Of a stretch of DNA of 64,000 bases, positions 39,354-48,203 are shown in pieces. The position numbers were made by a program, and so were the translations under genes. The notes beneath the pieces are model-generated. The model made no database searches. It was given only the letters and a program-made list of their open reading frames with translations, and was not told the origin of the DNA. Position 1 is the stretch's first letter. The number at the start of each line of letters is the position of its first letter. The stretch is from Thermoleophilaceae bacterium. Its GTDB lineage: Bacteria > Actinomycetota > Thermoleophilia > Solirubrobacterales > Thermoleophilaceae. Where the stretch lies: the NCBI GenBank assembly GCA_040901445.1, contig JBBDYQ010000022.1:186001-250000 (forward strand), read 5' to 3'.

Positions 39354-40113
39354 CCTCCGCTCCGAGGCCGGCATGACGATCGTCGAGGCGGTCATCGCCT
39401 CGTCGATCCTGCTCGTCGCGATGCTCGGCGGATTCCTGGCGATCGAGTCGGCCTCCAGCGCCACGAAGACCGCCGAGCGACAGGCGATCGCCGCGGCCGC
39501 CGGAGAGGAGGAGGTCGAGCGCCTGGCCGGGCTCGACTTCGACGAGCTCACCCACTGCCAGAGTGCCGCGCCGTCGCACAACAGCGATCCCGGGGCGCCC
39601 GCGGGCCAGGTGCCGGAGAACCCCGAGTACCACGTCGTGAACAGCACGCCGCGGCGCTTCAGCGTGCTGGCCGACTACCGCAGCGCGACCAGCGCGGCGC
39701 TCCCGGGAACAGAGGGCGGCGAGGTACTCGCGGTCGCGGCGAGCAATTGTGCGCTGACGGCCCCGAGCGTGCCTTTCACGTCAGGCGTGGTGACCGGGGA
39801 CGTCTGGCGTTTCGTGACCATCCGCGAGGACAGCTGCCCGCCCAGCCTGCCGGCCCTCACGGCGCCGCTCAACGGCCTGCTCTCCGGGCTCCTCAACATC
39901 GTCGCGGGTCTGCTCGGCGGGCTCACGGATGCCGTCGGCAACGGCGTGAACCTCTTCTGCACCCAGCCGCAGGACTCCAAGCGCATCACAGTGGCGGTGG
40001 TGGTGGACGACGCCTCGACGCTCGGTCCGCGCAAGCCCACGTGGATGTCCACGATCGTCACCAACGACAACGACGGACTGGTACTTGATGAGAGCAGCCG
40101 GCTCGACTTCTGA
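39337..40113 (+). CDS. minor prepilin (PilV-like), second module
   Basis: A 258-residue prepilin from TTG 39337, overlapping the previous gene by 17 bases. The leader MRTSTDLRSEAG precedes MTIVEAVIASSILLVAMLGG with Glu at +5; Met at +1 instead of Phe is tolerated by PilD enzymes. A PilV-type helix follows (RQAIAAAAGEEEVERLAGLD), then a head with several Cys. A hydrophobic insert (LNGLLSGLLNIVAGLLGGLT, about residues 177-200) is odd for a pilin head and may form an amphipathic surface. Confidence 0.8.
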   Translation: MRTSTDLRSEAGMTIVEAVIASSILLVAMLGGFLAIESASSATKTAERQAIAAAAGEEEVERLAGLDFDELTHCQSAAPSHNSDPGAPAGQVPENPEYHVVNSTPRRFSVLADYRSATSAALPGTEGGEVLAVAASNCALTAPSVPFTSGVVTGDVWRFVTIREDSCPPSLPALTAPLNGLLSGLLNIVAGLLGGLTDAVGNGVNLFCTQPQDSKRITVAVVVDDASTLGPRKPTWMSTIVTNDNDGLVLDESSRLDF

Positions 40114-40741
40114 GCGGGGCTTCGCCCTGCCCATGGTGATGGGCTGCGTGCTGCTGCTCGCCATCTTCATGGCGACGGCGATGACCCGCGCCACGGTGGG
40201 GCTGGACGTGAGCAGCCGCGACGTGGCCGCCAAGCGCGCCGTGCAGACCGCCAAGTCCGGTCTTGAGGTGGCGATCTACCGCGCCAACGGGCTCGGGCTG
40301 GACCTCAACCAGCTGCTTCAGCCCACCCAGCAGTGCCTGCTCAGCAGCGTGAGCGGGGCGCTCGGCGTCGAGGGGCTGCCGGGCGGCGCGAACTGGTGCG
40401 CGGCGGTCACCGAGGACCTCGGGACGGGAGCCGGCTTCTCCTACCGCGTCTCCTCGGTCGTCCCGTCGCTCAACGTCGTCCAGACGCTCCTGACCCGCAC
40501 CACCTCCTACCTGCTCCGGCGCCGCATCGTGTCCACGGGGACCGTCGATGGCGTGACGCGCCGCGTGTACGCCGAGTACACGACCGACGGCCAGACGAAC
40601 GAGACCCGGATCTGCGTGCTCGTCTGCCTCCCGCACATCCTCCAGGGCGGCTTCCTCCAGCTCTACCGCATGGATCCCGGCACCTTCCGCGAGTGCGCCC
40701 CCACGCCGCCCACTCCAAGCGACCCGGCGTCGGGCTGCTGA
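40088..40741 (+). CDS. PilX-like pilus assembly protein, second module
   Basis: A 217-residue protein (ATG 40088; TTG 40085 possible) overlapping the previous gene by 26 bases. After an 11-residue leader ending SERG comes FALPMVMGCVLLLAIFMATA, a prepilin-like helix lacking Glu at +5, as in PilX proteins. SSRDVAAKRAVQTAKSGLEV is the following amphipathic helix. The C-terminal part is short and holds several Cys (CVLVCLP, RECAP, SGC). Its stop overlaps the pilD start. Confidence 0.78.
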   Translation: MRAAGSTSERGFALPMVMGCVLLLAIFMATAMTRATVGLDVSSRDVAAKRAVQTAKSGLEVAIYRANGLGLDLNQLLQPTQQCLLSSVSGALGVEGLPGGANWCAAVTEDLGTGAGFSYRVSSVVPSLNVVQTLLTRTTSYLLRRRIVSTGTVDGVTRRVYAEYTTDGQTNETRICVLVCLPHILQGGFLQLYRMDPGTFRECAPTPPTPSDPASGC

Positions 40742-41502
40742 TGGCCGTGTCGCTGGTCGCGGGCACCGCTGTGGGCGTCCTGGGGGCGGCCATCGGCAGC
40801 TTCCTCAACGTGGTCATCCACCGCCTCCCCGCCGGCGAGTCGATCGTGTCGCCGGGCTCGCGCTGCCCGTCGTGCCGCACGGCGCTCGCGCCCTACGACA
40901 ACGTGCCGGTGGTCTCGTGGCTCGTGCTGCGCGGGAGCTGCCGCAGCTGCGGCACGTCGATCTCGCCGCGCTACCCGCTGGTGGAGCTGCTCACCGCGGC
41001 GCTGTTCGCAGTGGTGGCCGTCGTCAACGGGGTTGACGAGCGGCTCGCGCTCTCGCTTCCGTTCGTGGCGGTGCTGATGGCCGTCGCGGCGATCGACCTC
41101 GACCACCGCATCATCCCCAACCGCATCCTGGCCCCGGCCGCGGTGTACGCCGTGGCGGCCGCCGCGGTGGTGGCGCCCGGCGACCTGCCCGAGCTGCTGG
41201 CGGCGGGAGGCGGGGCGTTCGCCTTCCTGCTGGTCACGGCGCTCGTCTACCCGGCGGGGATGGGGATGGGCGACGTGAAGCTGGCCGGCGTCATGGGCCT
41301 GTACCTCGGCGTCGCCGTCGTGCCGGCGCTGCTCGTGGCCTTCGTCGCCGGCTCGCTCGTCGGGATCGTCATGCTCGCCCGCGAGGGGGCGGCCGCGCGC
41401 AAGAAGGGCATCCCGTTCGGGCCGTTCCTGGCGCTCGGCGGCCTGGTCGGGCTGCTGGCCGGCGCCGAGCTGATCGACCTATACGTGCAGAACTTCCTGT
41501 AG
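40741..41502 (+). CDS. pilD: type IV prepilin peptidase (PilD/A24)
   Basis: Membrane aspartyl protease that cleaves the G|F junction of the prepilins encoded around it and N-methylates the new end. The 253-residue protein has the N-terminal methylation domain GAAIGSFLNVVIHRLPAGES with two CxxC pairs (RCPSC, SCRSC) as in bifunctional PilD. The two catalytic Asp motifs are present: AAIDLDHRIIPN and GMGMGDVKLAGVMG. About seven membrane helices are seen. It is embedded between minor-pilin modules two and three, and ATG 40741 overlaps the previous stop. Confidence 0.95.
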   Translation: MAVSLVAGTAVGVLGAAIGSFLNVVIHRLPAGESIVSPGSRCPSCRTALAPYDNVPVVSWLVLRGSCRSCGTSISPRYPLVELLTAALFAVVAVVNGVDERLALSLPFVAVLMAVAAIDLDHRIIPNRILAPAAVYAVAAAAVVAPGDLPELLAAGGGAFAFLLVTALVYPAGMGMGDVKLAGVMGLYLGVAVVPALLVAFVAGSLVGIVMLAREGAAARKKGIPFGPFLALGGLVGLLAGAELIDLYVQNFL

Positions 41503-41541
41503 CGCTCAAGCTTCGCGCCGGGGCCGGCCGATGGCTCTCGC

Positions 41542-42222
41542 ATGCGGGCAGGCGCGTGGATCTCACGTTGTGTCGAGCGCATCCTCGGCGAGGACAGCGG
41601 CTTCACCCTGATCGAGCTCATCTCGGCGATGCTCGTGACGGTCATCGGCGTCGTCGCGCTGATCACGACGCTCGACAGCTCGCGCCAGCTCATCGGCTTC
41701 TCCGAGAGCAAGGAGTCCGCCGTGCACGTGGCCCAGCAGGAGCTCGAGCGGATCCAGGCGCTGGACTACGACGACATCGCCCTGGACGATCATCCGGAGG
41801 CCTGCTCCTCGCCCTGTGACGAGAACAACCCGGCCTTCTACGTGAAGGGCGACTGGTACCGCTGGAACCAGCGGCCCTGGGGCGAGGAATGCGACGCGAG
41901 CGGGGTCCCGCACCTGGACTGCGAGGGGCTCGTCGTCGAGGAGGGCGCCGGGGGCGTCGTCGCGGCCCGCGAGGAGATCACCGAGAACGGCCCCACCGGC
42001 GGGGTCCGGCTCACGATCGAGATACAGCGCTTCATCACCTCGGTCGACGACGACTGCGTGAAGGAGCCGCCGAACGTCGGCGGCTGCACCGGCACCGAGG
42101 ACTACCGGCGGATCACGGTTGCCGTGCGGGTGGTCGGGGTGATCGCCGGTGAGCGCGAGGGGCTGCTCAACGGCGGACCGGGCCGGCCGATACTGCTGTC
42201 CACCGTGGTGCGCCCGGCATGA
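41542..42222 (+). CDS. minor prepilin (PilV-like), third module
   Basis: A 226-residue prepilin. The 20-residue leader MRAGAWISRCVERILGEDSG precedes FTLIELISAMLVTVIGVVAL (Glu at +5). The PilV-type helix continues with ESKESAVHVAQQELERIQAL. The head contains CSSPC, CDASG and VPHLDCEG and a second cysteine pair later (DDDCVKEP ... GGCTGTE), so up to three disulfides are possible. It overlaps the next gene by four bases (ATGA). Confidence 0.85.
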   Translation: MRAGAWISRCVERILGEDSGFTLIELISAMLVTVIGVVALITTLDSSRQLIGFSESKESAVHVAQQELERIQALDYDDIALDDHPEACSSPCDENNPAFYVKGDWYRWNQRPWGEECDASGVPHLDCEGLVVEEGAGGVVAAREEITENGPTGGVRLTIEIQRFITSVDDDCVKEPPNVGGCTGTEDYRRITVAVRVVGVIAGEREGLLNGGPGRPILLSTVVRPA

Positions 42223-43607
42223 GACGGCGCATCCGGTCCGAGGACGGCGTGGCGATGACCGTCGCGATGTTCACGCTCGCGGTGATCGCGCTGTTCTCGG
42301 CGCTGATCGCATCCACGGCAGGGCAGCTCGGCGAGACCTCCAACCAGGACCGCGACAGCAAGCGCGCCCTGGGCGCCGCCGAGGCGGGCATCAACACCGC
42401 CCTGCACCGCCTCAACAACGCTCCGACCCCACTCGACAACCTCGGCTGCTTCACGGACGTGCAACTGGGGGTGCTGGCGGAGGCGACTCCGGTCCCCGGC
42501 GTCGTCGCCACGGGCGATGTTCCGCTGAGCGTGCAGGCGGGGCACTGCCCGGGAGCCGCCGGCCGGGCGGGCAACGACGGCACCTACACGTACTTCATCA
42601 CCCTGCTCAACAACGGCCAGCACTGCGACGCGCAGTACACGACGCAGACCGAGGTCACCAGCCTGCTCGCGCTCGGGATCGGCGGGATCAGCGTGCTGCG
42701 CCGCTGCATCACCTCGATCGGGGTGGTCAACGGCGTCCAGCGCCGTGTGCAGCGCGAGGTGTACTCGGAGTTCCGGCTGTTCCAGGGGCTGATCGGGACA
42801 GGCGACGTGACCGTGAGCACGCTCGCCAACCTCGGCACGAGCCACGTCGGCTCGAACGGGCTGGTGACGATGGCCGGTGGGAGCCTCTTCGGGGGCCAGG
42901 TCGAGATCTATGGGGAGGACGAGCCCCAGATCTTCGCCACCGGCGTGTGGGGGGTGACCCACCGCGCCGACCCGTGGATCCTGGATCCCGTTGAAGTGTC
43001 GGACATCAACGCGGGGACCATCACCTGCGTCGGTCCGTTGATCCTCATCCCCTGCGATACCAGTGTCGCCGGGCTCCATCCGGCCAGTCGCCGGGTGCGG
43101 GTGCCCACCGGCTACACGGTGACGATCGCGGCGGGCGACCACTACATCTGCGAGCTCTCCGTCACGGGCGGCTCGCTCCTCGTGGGTGGCGAGGCGCGCG
43201 TGTTCATCGACGACGACTGCCCGGCTGGGGAGGGTTTCACCATGCAGGGCGGGCTGGTCAACGCCACGGGCATCGTGTCCGCGGAGAACCTCCAGATCTA
43301 TGTCGAGGGCGACAGCACCGTCAGCATCCGCGGCGGCGTGCTGGCCACGGCCAACATCACCCTGTACGCGCCCCGCTCGAGCGTGGTGGTCGAGCAGGGA
43401 GGCGGGCTGCTGGCGCCCATCGTCAAGGGCAGCATCTCGGCCGAGTCGATCACGATCGGGCAGGGCGCCACGTTTGTCGGCGACCCGCTGCTCGACATCA
43501 CAACGCCGTTCGAGCAGATCGCAGGCGTGTGGCATCCGGGCAACTGGTCGGAGTGTCCCGCCAAGCCCGCCGAGGCCGACGACCCGCACTCGGGCTGCAA
43601 CGGCTAA
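42219..43607 (+). CDS. PilX-like pilus assembly protein with beta-helix-like C terminus, third module
   Basis: A 462-residue protein. The short leader ending SEDG precedes VAMTVAMFTLAVIALFSALI, lacking Glu at +5, and RDSKRALGAAEAGINTALHR, the PilX-type helix. The C-terminal 200 residues consist of short, regularly spaced strands (SEFRLFQGLIGTGDVTVSTL, VTMAGGSLFGGQVEIYGEDE, FTMQGGLVNATGIVSAENLQ), suggesting a right-handed beta-helix as in polymer-forming or adhesin domains. It ends with a Cys-containing tail. It is the last pilin-type gene before pilM. Confidence 0.78.
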   Translation: MRRRIRSEDGVAMTVAMFTLAVIALFSALIASTAGQLGETSNQDRDSKRALGAAEAGINTALHRLNNAPTPLDNLGCFTDVQLGVLAEATPVPGVVATGDVPLSVQAGHCPGAAGRAGNDGTYTYFITLLNNGQHCDAQYTTQTEVTSLLALGIGGISVLRRCITSIGVVNGVQRRVQREVYSEFRLFQGLIGTGDVTVSTLANLGTSHVGSNGLVTMAGGSLFGGQVEIYGEDEPQIFATGVWGVTHRADPWILDPVEVSDINAGTITCVGPLILIPCDTSVAGLHPASRRVRVPTGYTVTIAAGDHYICELSVTGGSLLVGGEARVFIDDDCPAGEGFTMQGGLVNATGIVSAENLQIYVEGDSTVSIRGGVLATANITLYAPRSSVVVEQGGGLLAPIVKGSISAESITIGQGATFVGDPLLDITTPFEQIAGVWHPGNWSECPAKPAEADDPHSGCNG

Positions 43608-43654
43608 AGCGCGGCGCGGCAGCGGTCGATACCCGGATCAGGGTCCCCTCTGCC

Positions 43655-44587
43655 ATGACGCCTTTCTCGAAGAACAACAGCTCCCGCGAGCCCGTTGGCC
43701 TGGATGTCGACAGCGCCTACGTGGCCGCCGTCCAGGCGTCCGCCGGGCGCATCGCCGCCGGCGCCAGCATCGATCTCCCCGACGGCCTGGTGGTCGAGGG
43801 CGAGGTCGCCGACGTGGACGGCCTGGCCGCCGTGCTGAAGGAGTTCTTCAAGCAGAACGGTCTGCCGCGCTCCGTGCGCCTGGGCGTGGCCAACCAGCAG
43901 GTGGCCGTCCGCGAGCTCGAGCTGCCGCGCATCGACGACGAGGCCGATCTCGCCGCCGCCATCCGCTTCAAGGCCGAGGAGGCCGTCCCCATGCCGCTCG
44001 GCGAGGCGGTGCTCGACCACCAGGTGATCGGGCACGGCACGAGCCTCGAAGGCACCCCCACCACGCAGGTGATGGTGGTCGCCGCCCGCCAGGGCATGGT
44101 CGAGCGCCTGGCCGATGCTGTGCGTGGCGCCGGCCTCAAGCCCGCGGGCATCGACCTGAACGCGTTCGCGCTCGTCCGCCTGCTCGCCCCGCCGTCGGAT
44201 TCCGACGAGCAGGCGCGCGTGTACTGCCACCTCGCGGGGGTGGCCAACCTCGCCGTCGCCGTGGGGTCCAACTGCCTCTTCACCCGCACCCTCTCGGTGG
44301 TCCCGGCCGCGGAGGCCGAGCTGGCCGCGGCGCAGCTCGCCGAGGAGATCCAGCCCTCCATCGACTACTACCTCGCCCAGCCGGGCGCCAAGGTCGTGGG
44401 CGACGTGGTGCTCTCCGGTCCCGGGGCCGGCGCCCAGGGCCTGGCCGACGCCCTGTCGCCGCTGCTCGGCGTGCCGATCTCGGTGGCCGACCCGCTCGGC
44501 ACGCTCAACCGCGTGGGCCTCCCGCCCGGCGAGAACCCGCAGCGCCACACGATCGCAGCCGGCCTGGCGCTGGGAGCGGCGGCGTGA
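43655..44587 (+). CDS. pilM: type IV pilus assembly protein PilM
   Basis: Cytosolic actin-like protein that links PilN/PilO to the motor. Its 310 residues start with PVGLDVDSAYVAAVQASAGR, the phosphate-1 loop of the actin fold. VRLGVANQQVAVRELELPRI, AIRFKAEEAVPMPLGEAVLD and QVMVVAARQGMVERLADAVR are typical PilM motifs. Residues around LAEEIQPSIDYYLAQPGAKV and DVVLSGPGAGAQGLADAL complete the second nucleotide lobe. The start is ATG 43655, 48 bases after the previous gene; it overlaps pilN (GTGA). Confidence 0.92.
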   Translation: MTPFSKNNSSREPVGLDVDSAYVAAVQASAGRIAAGASIDLPDGLVVEGEVADVDGLAAVLKEFFKQNGLPRSVRLGVANQQVAVRELELPRIDDEADLAAAIRFKAEEAVPMPLGEAVLDHQVIGHGTSLEGTPTTQVMVVAARQGMVERLADAVRGAGLKPAGIDLNAFALVRLLAPPSDSDEQARVYCHLAGVANLAVAVGSNCLFTRTLSVVPAAEAELAAAQLAEEIQPSIDYYLAQPGAKVVGDVVLSGPGAGAQGLADALSPLLGVPISVADPLGTLNRVGLPPGENPQRHTIAAGLALGAAA

Positions 44588-45231
44588 GGGCGGTCAACCT
44601 TCTTCCGGCCAGCCGGCGCACCCAGGACGGCGGCAGCCGCCCCGGCAGCGCCTATGTCGTGCTCGGCGTGCTCGGCGCGCTGCTCGTGGCGGTGGTCATG
44701 TACGTGCTCACCGCCAACGGGCTCACCGGCAAGCAGGACGAGCTCGCGACGGCCCAGGCCGAGACCCAGGCCGCGCAGCAGCGGGCGGCGGCGCTCGGCA
44801 GCTTCGGCGACTTCGCGAGCATCAAGCAGACCCGCGAGGCCACGGTCAGCCAGCTGGCCCAGGCCCGCCTGGACTGGGAGCGGCTCGTGCGCGAGCTCTC
44901 GCGCGTGCTCCCCGACGACGTCTACGTGTCGACCCTGGACGCGAGCGCCGGCGGCGCCGCTGACGCGGCCGCCGCGGCGGCGGGGGCCACCGGCCCCACG
45001 CTCGGTCTCACCGGCTGCGCGCCGTCCAACCCGGACGTGGCGACGCTGATGGTCCGCCTGCGCAAGCTCCACCGCGCGAACGAGGTGGCCCTTACGAGCT
45101 CTGCCCGTGGCCAGGGCGAGGCCGGCGAGTGCGGCGACGGGTACGGCTTCGGCATCACAGTCAGCTTCGATCCGGCCCCGCAGGCGGCTGCGCCCGAGCA
45201 GGTTCCGGCGCACCTGGGCGGTGGCGCATGA
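44584..45231 (+). CDS. pilN: type IV pilus assembly protein PilN
   Basis: Bitopic inner-membrane protein of the alignment complex, 215 residues. The N terminus VRAVNLLPASRRTQ is the conserved NLLP motif that binds PilM. One membrane helix follows (SAYVVLGVLGALLVAVVMYV), then a coiled coil (KQDELATAQAETQAAQQRAA) and a ferredoxin-like domain starting at LDWERLVRELSRVLPDDVYV. An Ala-rich insertion (GGAADAAAAAAGATGPT) interrupts it. GTG 44584 overlaps pilM, and the stop overlaps pilO. Confidence 0.9.
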   Translation: MRAVNLLPASRRTQDGGSRPGSAYVVLGVLGALLVAVVMYVLTANGLTGKQDELATAQAETQAAQQRAAALGSFGDFASIKQTREATVSQLAQARLDWERLVRELSRVLPDDVYVSTLDASAGGAADAAAAAAGATGPTLGLTGCAPSNPDVATLMVRLRKLHRANEVALTSSARGQGEAGECGDGYGFGITVSFDPAPQAAAPEQVPAHLGGGA

Positions 45232-46124
45232 GCATCACCGCGCGCGACAAGAAGATCCTGGCGGTCCTGGCTCTGGTCGGCGTGCTCGCCGGCTACTGGT
45301 TCCTCCTGCTCTCGCCCAAGCGCGAGGAGGTGGCCAAGGTGGAGGAGGAGGTGTCCGCCCAGCAGTCGCAGCGCGACGCCGCCGTCGCCCAGGCGCGGGC
45401 CGCCGAGACCGCGCAGGCCTCCTTCGAGTCCGACTACGCCGAGCTGGTGCGGCTGGGCAAGGCCATCCCGAGCAGCGTGGACATGCCGAGCCTGCTCATT
45501 CAGCTCGACCGTGCCGCCGGCGGCAGCCACATCGACGTGGACAAGGTCACCGTCGGCGCGCGCGTGCCCGCTTCCGGCGCCGCGCCGGCTCCCGCGCCGC
45601 CGGCCGAGGGCGCCGCCGCGCCGGGTGGCGAGGAGGCGGGCAGCGCCCCCGGCCAGGCCGCCGAGGGCGCCGCCGAGGACGCTCAGCAGGTCGACACCCA
45701 GACTTCCGAGAGCGCCCGCGACGGCTCCGTGCCCGTGGGTGGCGGCGCCGGGACGGCCCCGGCCGCCGCGGCCGGCGCCCCCGGCGTGGCCGGCCTCGAC
45801 TCCGTGCCGATCGACTTCGAGTTCACGGGCAGCTTCTTCGACCTCGCCGACTTCTTCCACGAGCTCAAGCGCTTCGTGCACCTCGGCGAGGACGGCATCG
45901 TCGTGCGCGGGCGGCTGATGACGATCGACAACTTCTCCTTCGGCGCCGGCGAGGGCGGCGATAGCGGCGACGGCGGGCTCAAGGCCACCGTCAAGGCCAC
46001 GGTCTACCTCGCCCCCAAGGCCGAGGGCGCCACCGCCGGGGCCACCCCGGCCGGGCCCGCCCCGCAGGGCGATGCCACGAGCGCCGCCGCGCCCACGCCC
46101 CCGACCGCCGCGGTGCAGCCATGA
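45228..46124 (+). CDS. pilO: type IV pilus assembly protein PilO
   Basis: Bitopic partner of PilN. The 298-residue protein has one helix near the N terminus (KILAVLALVGVLAGYWFLLL), a coiled coil (KREEVAKVEEEVSAQQSQRD) and the periplasmic-type domain with IPSSVDMPSLLIQLDRAAGG, then VPIDFEFTGSFFDLADFFHE and LKRFVHLGEDGIVVRGRLMT, the PilO signature. A 75-residue low-complexity Ala/Gly/Glu insertion (about 120-185) separates the two halves, and the tail is Ala/Pro-rich. The position after pilN and the ATGA overlaps confirm the pilMNO operon. Confidence 0.9.
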   Translation: MSITARDKKILAVLALVGVLAGYWFLLLSPKREEVAKVEEEVSAQQSQRDAAVAQARAAETAQASFESDYAELVRLGKAIPSSVDMPSLLIQLDRAAGGSHIDVDKVTVGARVPASGAAPAPAPPAEGAAAPGGEEAGSAPGQAAEGAAEDAQQVDTQTSESARDGSVPVGGGAGTAPAAAAGAPGVAGLDSVPIDFEFTGSFFDLADFFHELKRFVHLGEDGIVVRGRLMTIDNFSFGAGEGGDSGDGGLKATVKATVYLAPKAEGATAGATPAGPAPQGDATSAAAPTPPTAAVQP

Positions 46125-47014
46125 GCCTGCTTTTCAAGGACCTCCTCCACGACCTGCGCGAGAAGCGCCTGTGGCCCGTTGCCGCGCTGCTGCTGCTCGC
46201 CATCGTGGCCGTGCCCGCCGTCCTGCTGCGCTCGCCGTCGGAGGACGGCGCGCCGGCCCCGGCGCCCCCGGTCGCCGCCGGCGCCCAGGCCGACGCGGCT
46301 GTCGTGGCGCTCGCCGGCGAGGGCGAGGTGCCTGCGTCGTCGCTCGACTCGTTCGAGGCCAAGGACCCCTTCCGGTCCCGCGGCTCGGCGGTTCCCACAC
46401 CGCCCGCTCAGGAGCCCGTGGCGCCGCCGGTGCAGGAGCCAGGCGGTGACGGCTCGGGCTCCGGATCGTCTCCGCTGCCTCCGTCCACGTCGGGCGGCGG
46501 CGGCTCGTCGCCCGCATCGGGCGGCTCCCCGGGCAGCCCCGCCACGCCTCCCGCGCAGCCCGACCCGGTGCTCTACACCTACGTGGTGGACGTGCGCTTC
46601 GGCCGTCGCGGCAAGGAACGCGCCCACAACGGCGTGGCCCGCATGGAGCCGCTCCCGGACTCCGAGCAGCCGCTGCTCGTCTTCCTCGGCACCACCGCCA
46701 GCGGCCGCAGCGCCGTGTTCCTGGTGGACCAGGCGCTCGAGCAGCGCGGCGAGGGCATCTGCGAGCCCACCCGTAGCCAGTGCTCGCTCCTCCACCTGCG
46801 CGAGGACGCCGACCACGATCTGCACTTCTTCACCGACACCGAGGGTCGCGGCTACGCGCTCCGGCTGCTCGACATCGAGCTCGTGCCCGTCGAGGATGCC
46901 GTGGAGAAGAACGAGGACGAGGCCGCCGGCGCCAAGCGCTCGCGCACGAAGCGCGACGACCACCGCGCGCGCTGGCCGTTCGACGTCACTCCGTTCGCGG
47001 ATCTCGCGCGCTGA
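46121..47014 (+). CDS. pilus operon membrane protein in the PilP position
   Basis: A 297-residue protein with one N-terminal helix (LWPVAALLLLAIVAVPAVLL), the motif FEAKDPFRSRG (residues about 80-90; similar KDPF motifs occur in PilP/GspC-type proteins), a Pro/Gly/Ser-rich linker, and a C-terminal domain (YTYVVDVRFGRRGKERAHNG, LLVFLGTTASGRSAVFLVDQ) ending in a basic region. It directly follows pilO (ATGA overlap), the place of pilP in Gram-negative pilMNOPQ operons. No PilQ secretin gene follows, as expected for an organism without a classical outer membrane. Confidence 0.7.
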   Translation: MSLLFKDLLHDLREKRLWPVAALLLLAIVAVPAVLLRSPSEDGAPAPAPPVAAGAQADAAVVALAGEGEVPASSLDSFEAKDPFRSRGSAVPTPPAQEPVAPPVQEPGGDGSGSGSSPLPPSTSGGGGSSPASGGSPGSPATPPAQPDPVLYTYVVDVRFGRRGKERAHNGVARMEPLPDSEQPLLVFLGTTASGRSAVFLVDQALEQRGEGICEPTRSQCSLLHLREDADHDLHFFTDTEGRGYALRLLDIELVPVEDAVEKNEDEAAGAKRSRTKRDDHRARWPFDVTPFADLAR

Positions 47015-47039
47015 CCTCTCTGTAGGGTTCCGGAGCGCG

Positions 47040-48203
47040 ATGGCGCTCCGTTTCACCACCGCCGGAGAGTCGCACGGCCCGGGACTCACGGCCGTGCTCG
47101 AGGGCCTGCCCGCGGGTCTGGAGCTGACCCCCGCCGACATCGACCGCGATCTGGCGCGCCGCCAGCTCGGCCACGGCCGCGGCGGGCGGATGAAGATCGA
47201 GAAGGACCGCGCCGAGGTCACCTCCGGGGTGCGCCACGGCCGCACGCTCGGCAGCCCGGTGGCGCTGCGCATCGAGAACCGCGACTACGCCAACTGGGAG
47301 GAGCGGATGAACCCCTGGCCGGTGGATGCCGAGGTGGCGGAGGTGCACCTGCCGCGCCCCGGCCATGCCGACCTCGCCGGGGTGCAGAAGTACGGCTTCA
47401 GCGACGTGCGCAACGTGCTCGAGCGCGCCAGCGCGCGGGAGACCGCCGCGCGCGTTGCCGCCGGAGCGCTCGCCAAGGCGTTCCTGCGCAGCTTCGGGGT
47501 GGAGGTGCTCAGCCACGTCACGCAGATCGGCACGGTGAGCGCGCCCGAGGGCGAGCGGCTGGCGCCGGGGGACTTCGCCCACGTCGACGAGTCGCCCGTG
47601 CGCTGCCTCGACGCGGCGGCGAGCGATGAGATGGTGGCCGAGATCGACCGCGCGCGGAAGGCCAACGAGTCGCTCGGCGGCGTGTACGAGGTCATCGCCT
47701 TCGGCCTGATCCCCGGCCTGGGCTCCCACGTCTCCTGGGAGGAGCGCCTCGACGGGCGCCTGGCCCAGGCCGTCATGTCGATCCAGGCGATGAAGGGCGT
47801 GGGCATCGGCAACGGCTTCGACCTCGCGGGCGTGGTGGGCTCGCAGGCCCACGACGAGATCTTCTGGACCGAGGAGCGCGGCTTTCACCGCGAGACCAAC
47901 CGCGCCGGCGGGCTGGAGGGCGGCATGACCACGGGCGACCCGCTCATCGTGCTCGGCGCCATGAAGCCGCTGCCCACGCTCACCAAGCCGCTGCGCTCGG
48001 TGGACCTCGCCACGTTGGAGCCGGCGCAGGCGCTGCGCGAGCGCACCGACTCCTGCACGGTCCCGGCCGCCGGCGTGGTGGCCGAGGCCATGGTGGCGCT
48101 CGTGCTGGGCACGGCCTACCGCGAGAAGTTCGGCGGCGACCACGTCGACGACGCCGCCGCCGCCCTGCGCGCCTACGAGGAGCGCATCGGGTGGAAGCGC
48201 TAG
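47040..48203 (+). CDS. aroC: chorismate synthase
   Basis: Converts EPSP to chorismate with reduced FMN. The 387-residue protein shows LRFTTAGESHGPGLTAVLEG at the start (signature 1), RRQLGHGRGGRMKIEKDRAE, RPGHADLAGVQKYGFSDVRN (signature 2), ERASARETAARVAAGALAKA and the C-terminal signature RTDSCTVPAAGVVAEAMVAL. All expected His and Asp residues appear in place. ATG 47040 is 25 bases after the pilus operon; the end overlaps the shikimate kinase start by 13 bases. It begins the aroC-aroKB-aroQ-pepQ block. Confidence 0.97.
   Translation: MALRFTTAGESHGPGLTAVLEGLPAGLELTPADIDRDLARRQLGHGRGGRMKIEKDRAEVTSGVRHGRTLGSPVALRIENRDYANWEERMNPWPVDAEVAEVHLPRPGHADLAGVQKYGFSDVRNVLERASARETAARVAAGALAKAFLRSFGVEVLSHVTQIGTVSAPEGERLAPGDFAHVDESPVRCLDAAASDEMVAEIDRARKANESLGGVYEVIAFGLIPGLGSHVSWEERLDGRLAQAVMSIQAMKGVGIGNGFDLAGVVGSQAHDEIFWTEERGFHRETNRAGGLEGGMTTGDPLIVLGAMKPLPTLTKPLRSVDLATLEPAQALRERTDSCTVPAAGVVAEAMVALVLGTAYREKFGGDHVDDAAAALRAYEERIGWKR

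Noticed and set aside
46121-47014. Protein after pilO as a PilQ secretin or true PilP lipoprotein
   Set aside because: It has no lipobox, no secretin domain and only the short KDPF motif in common; the call was limited to the PilP position.
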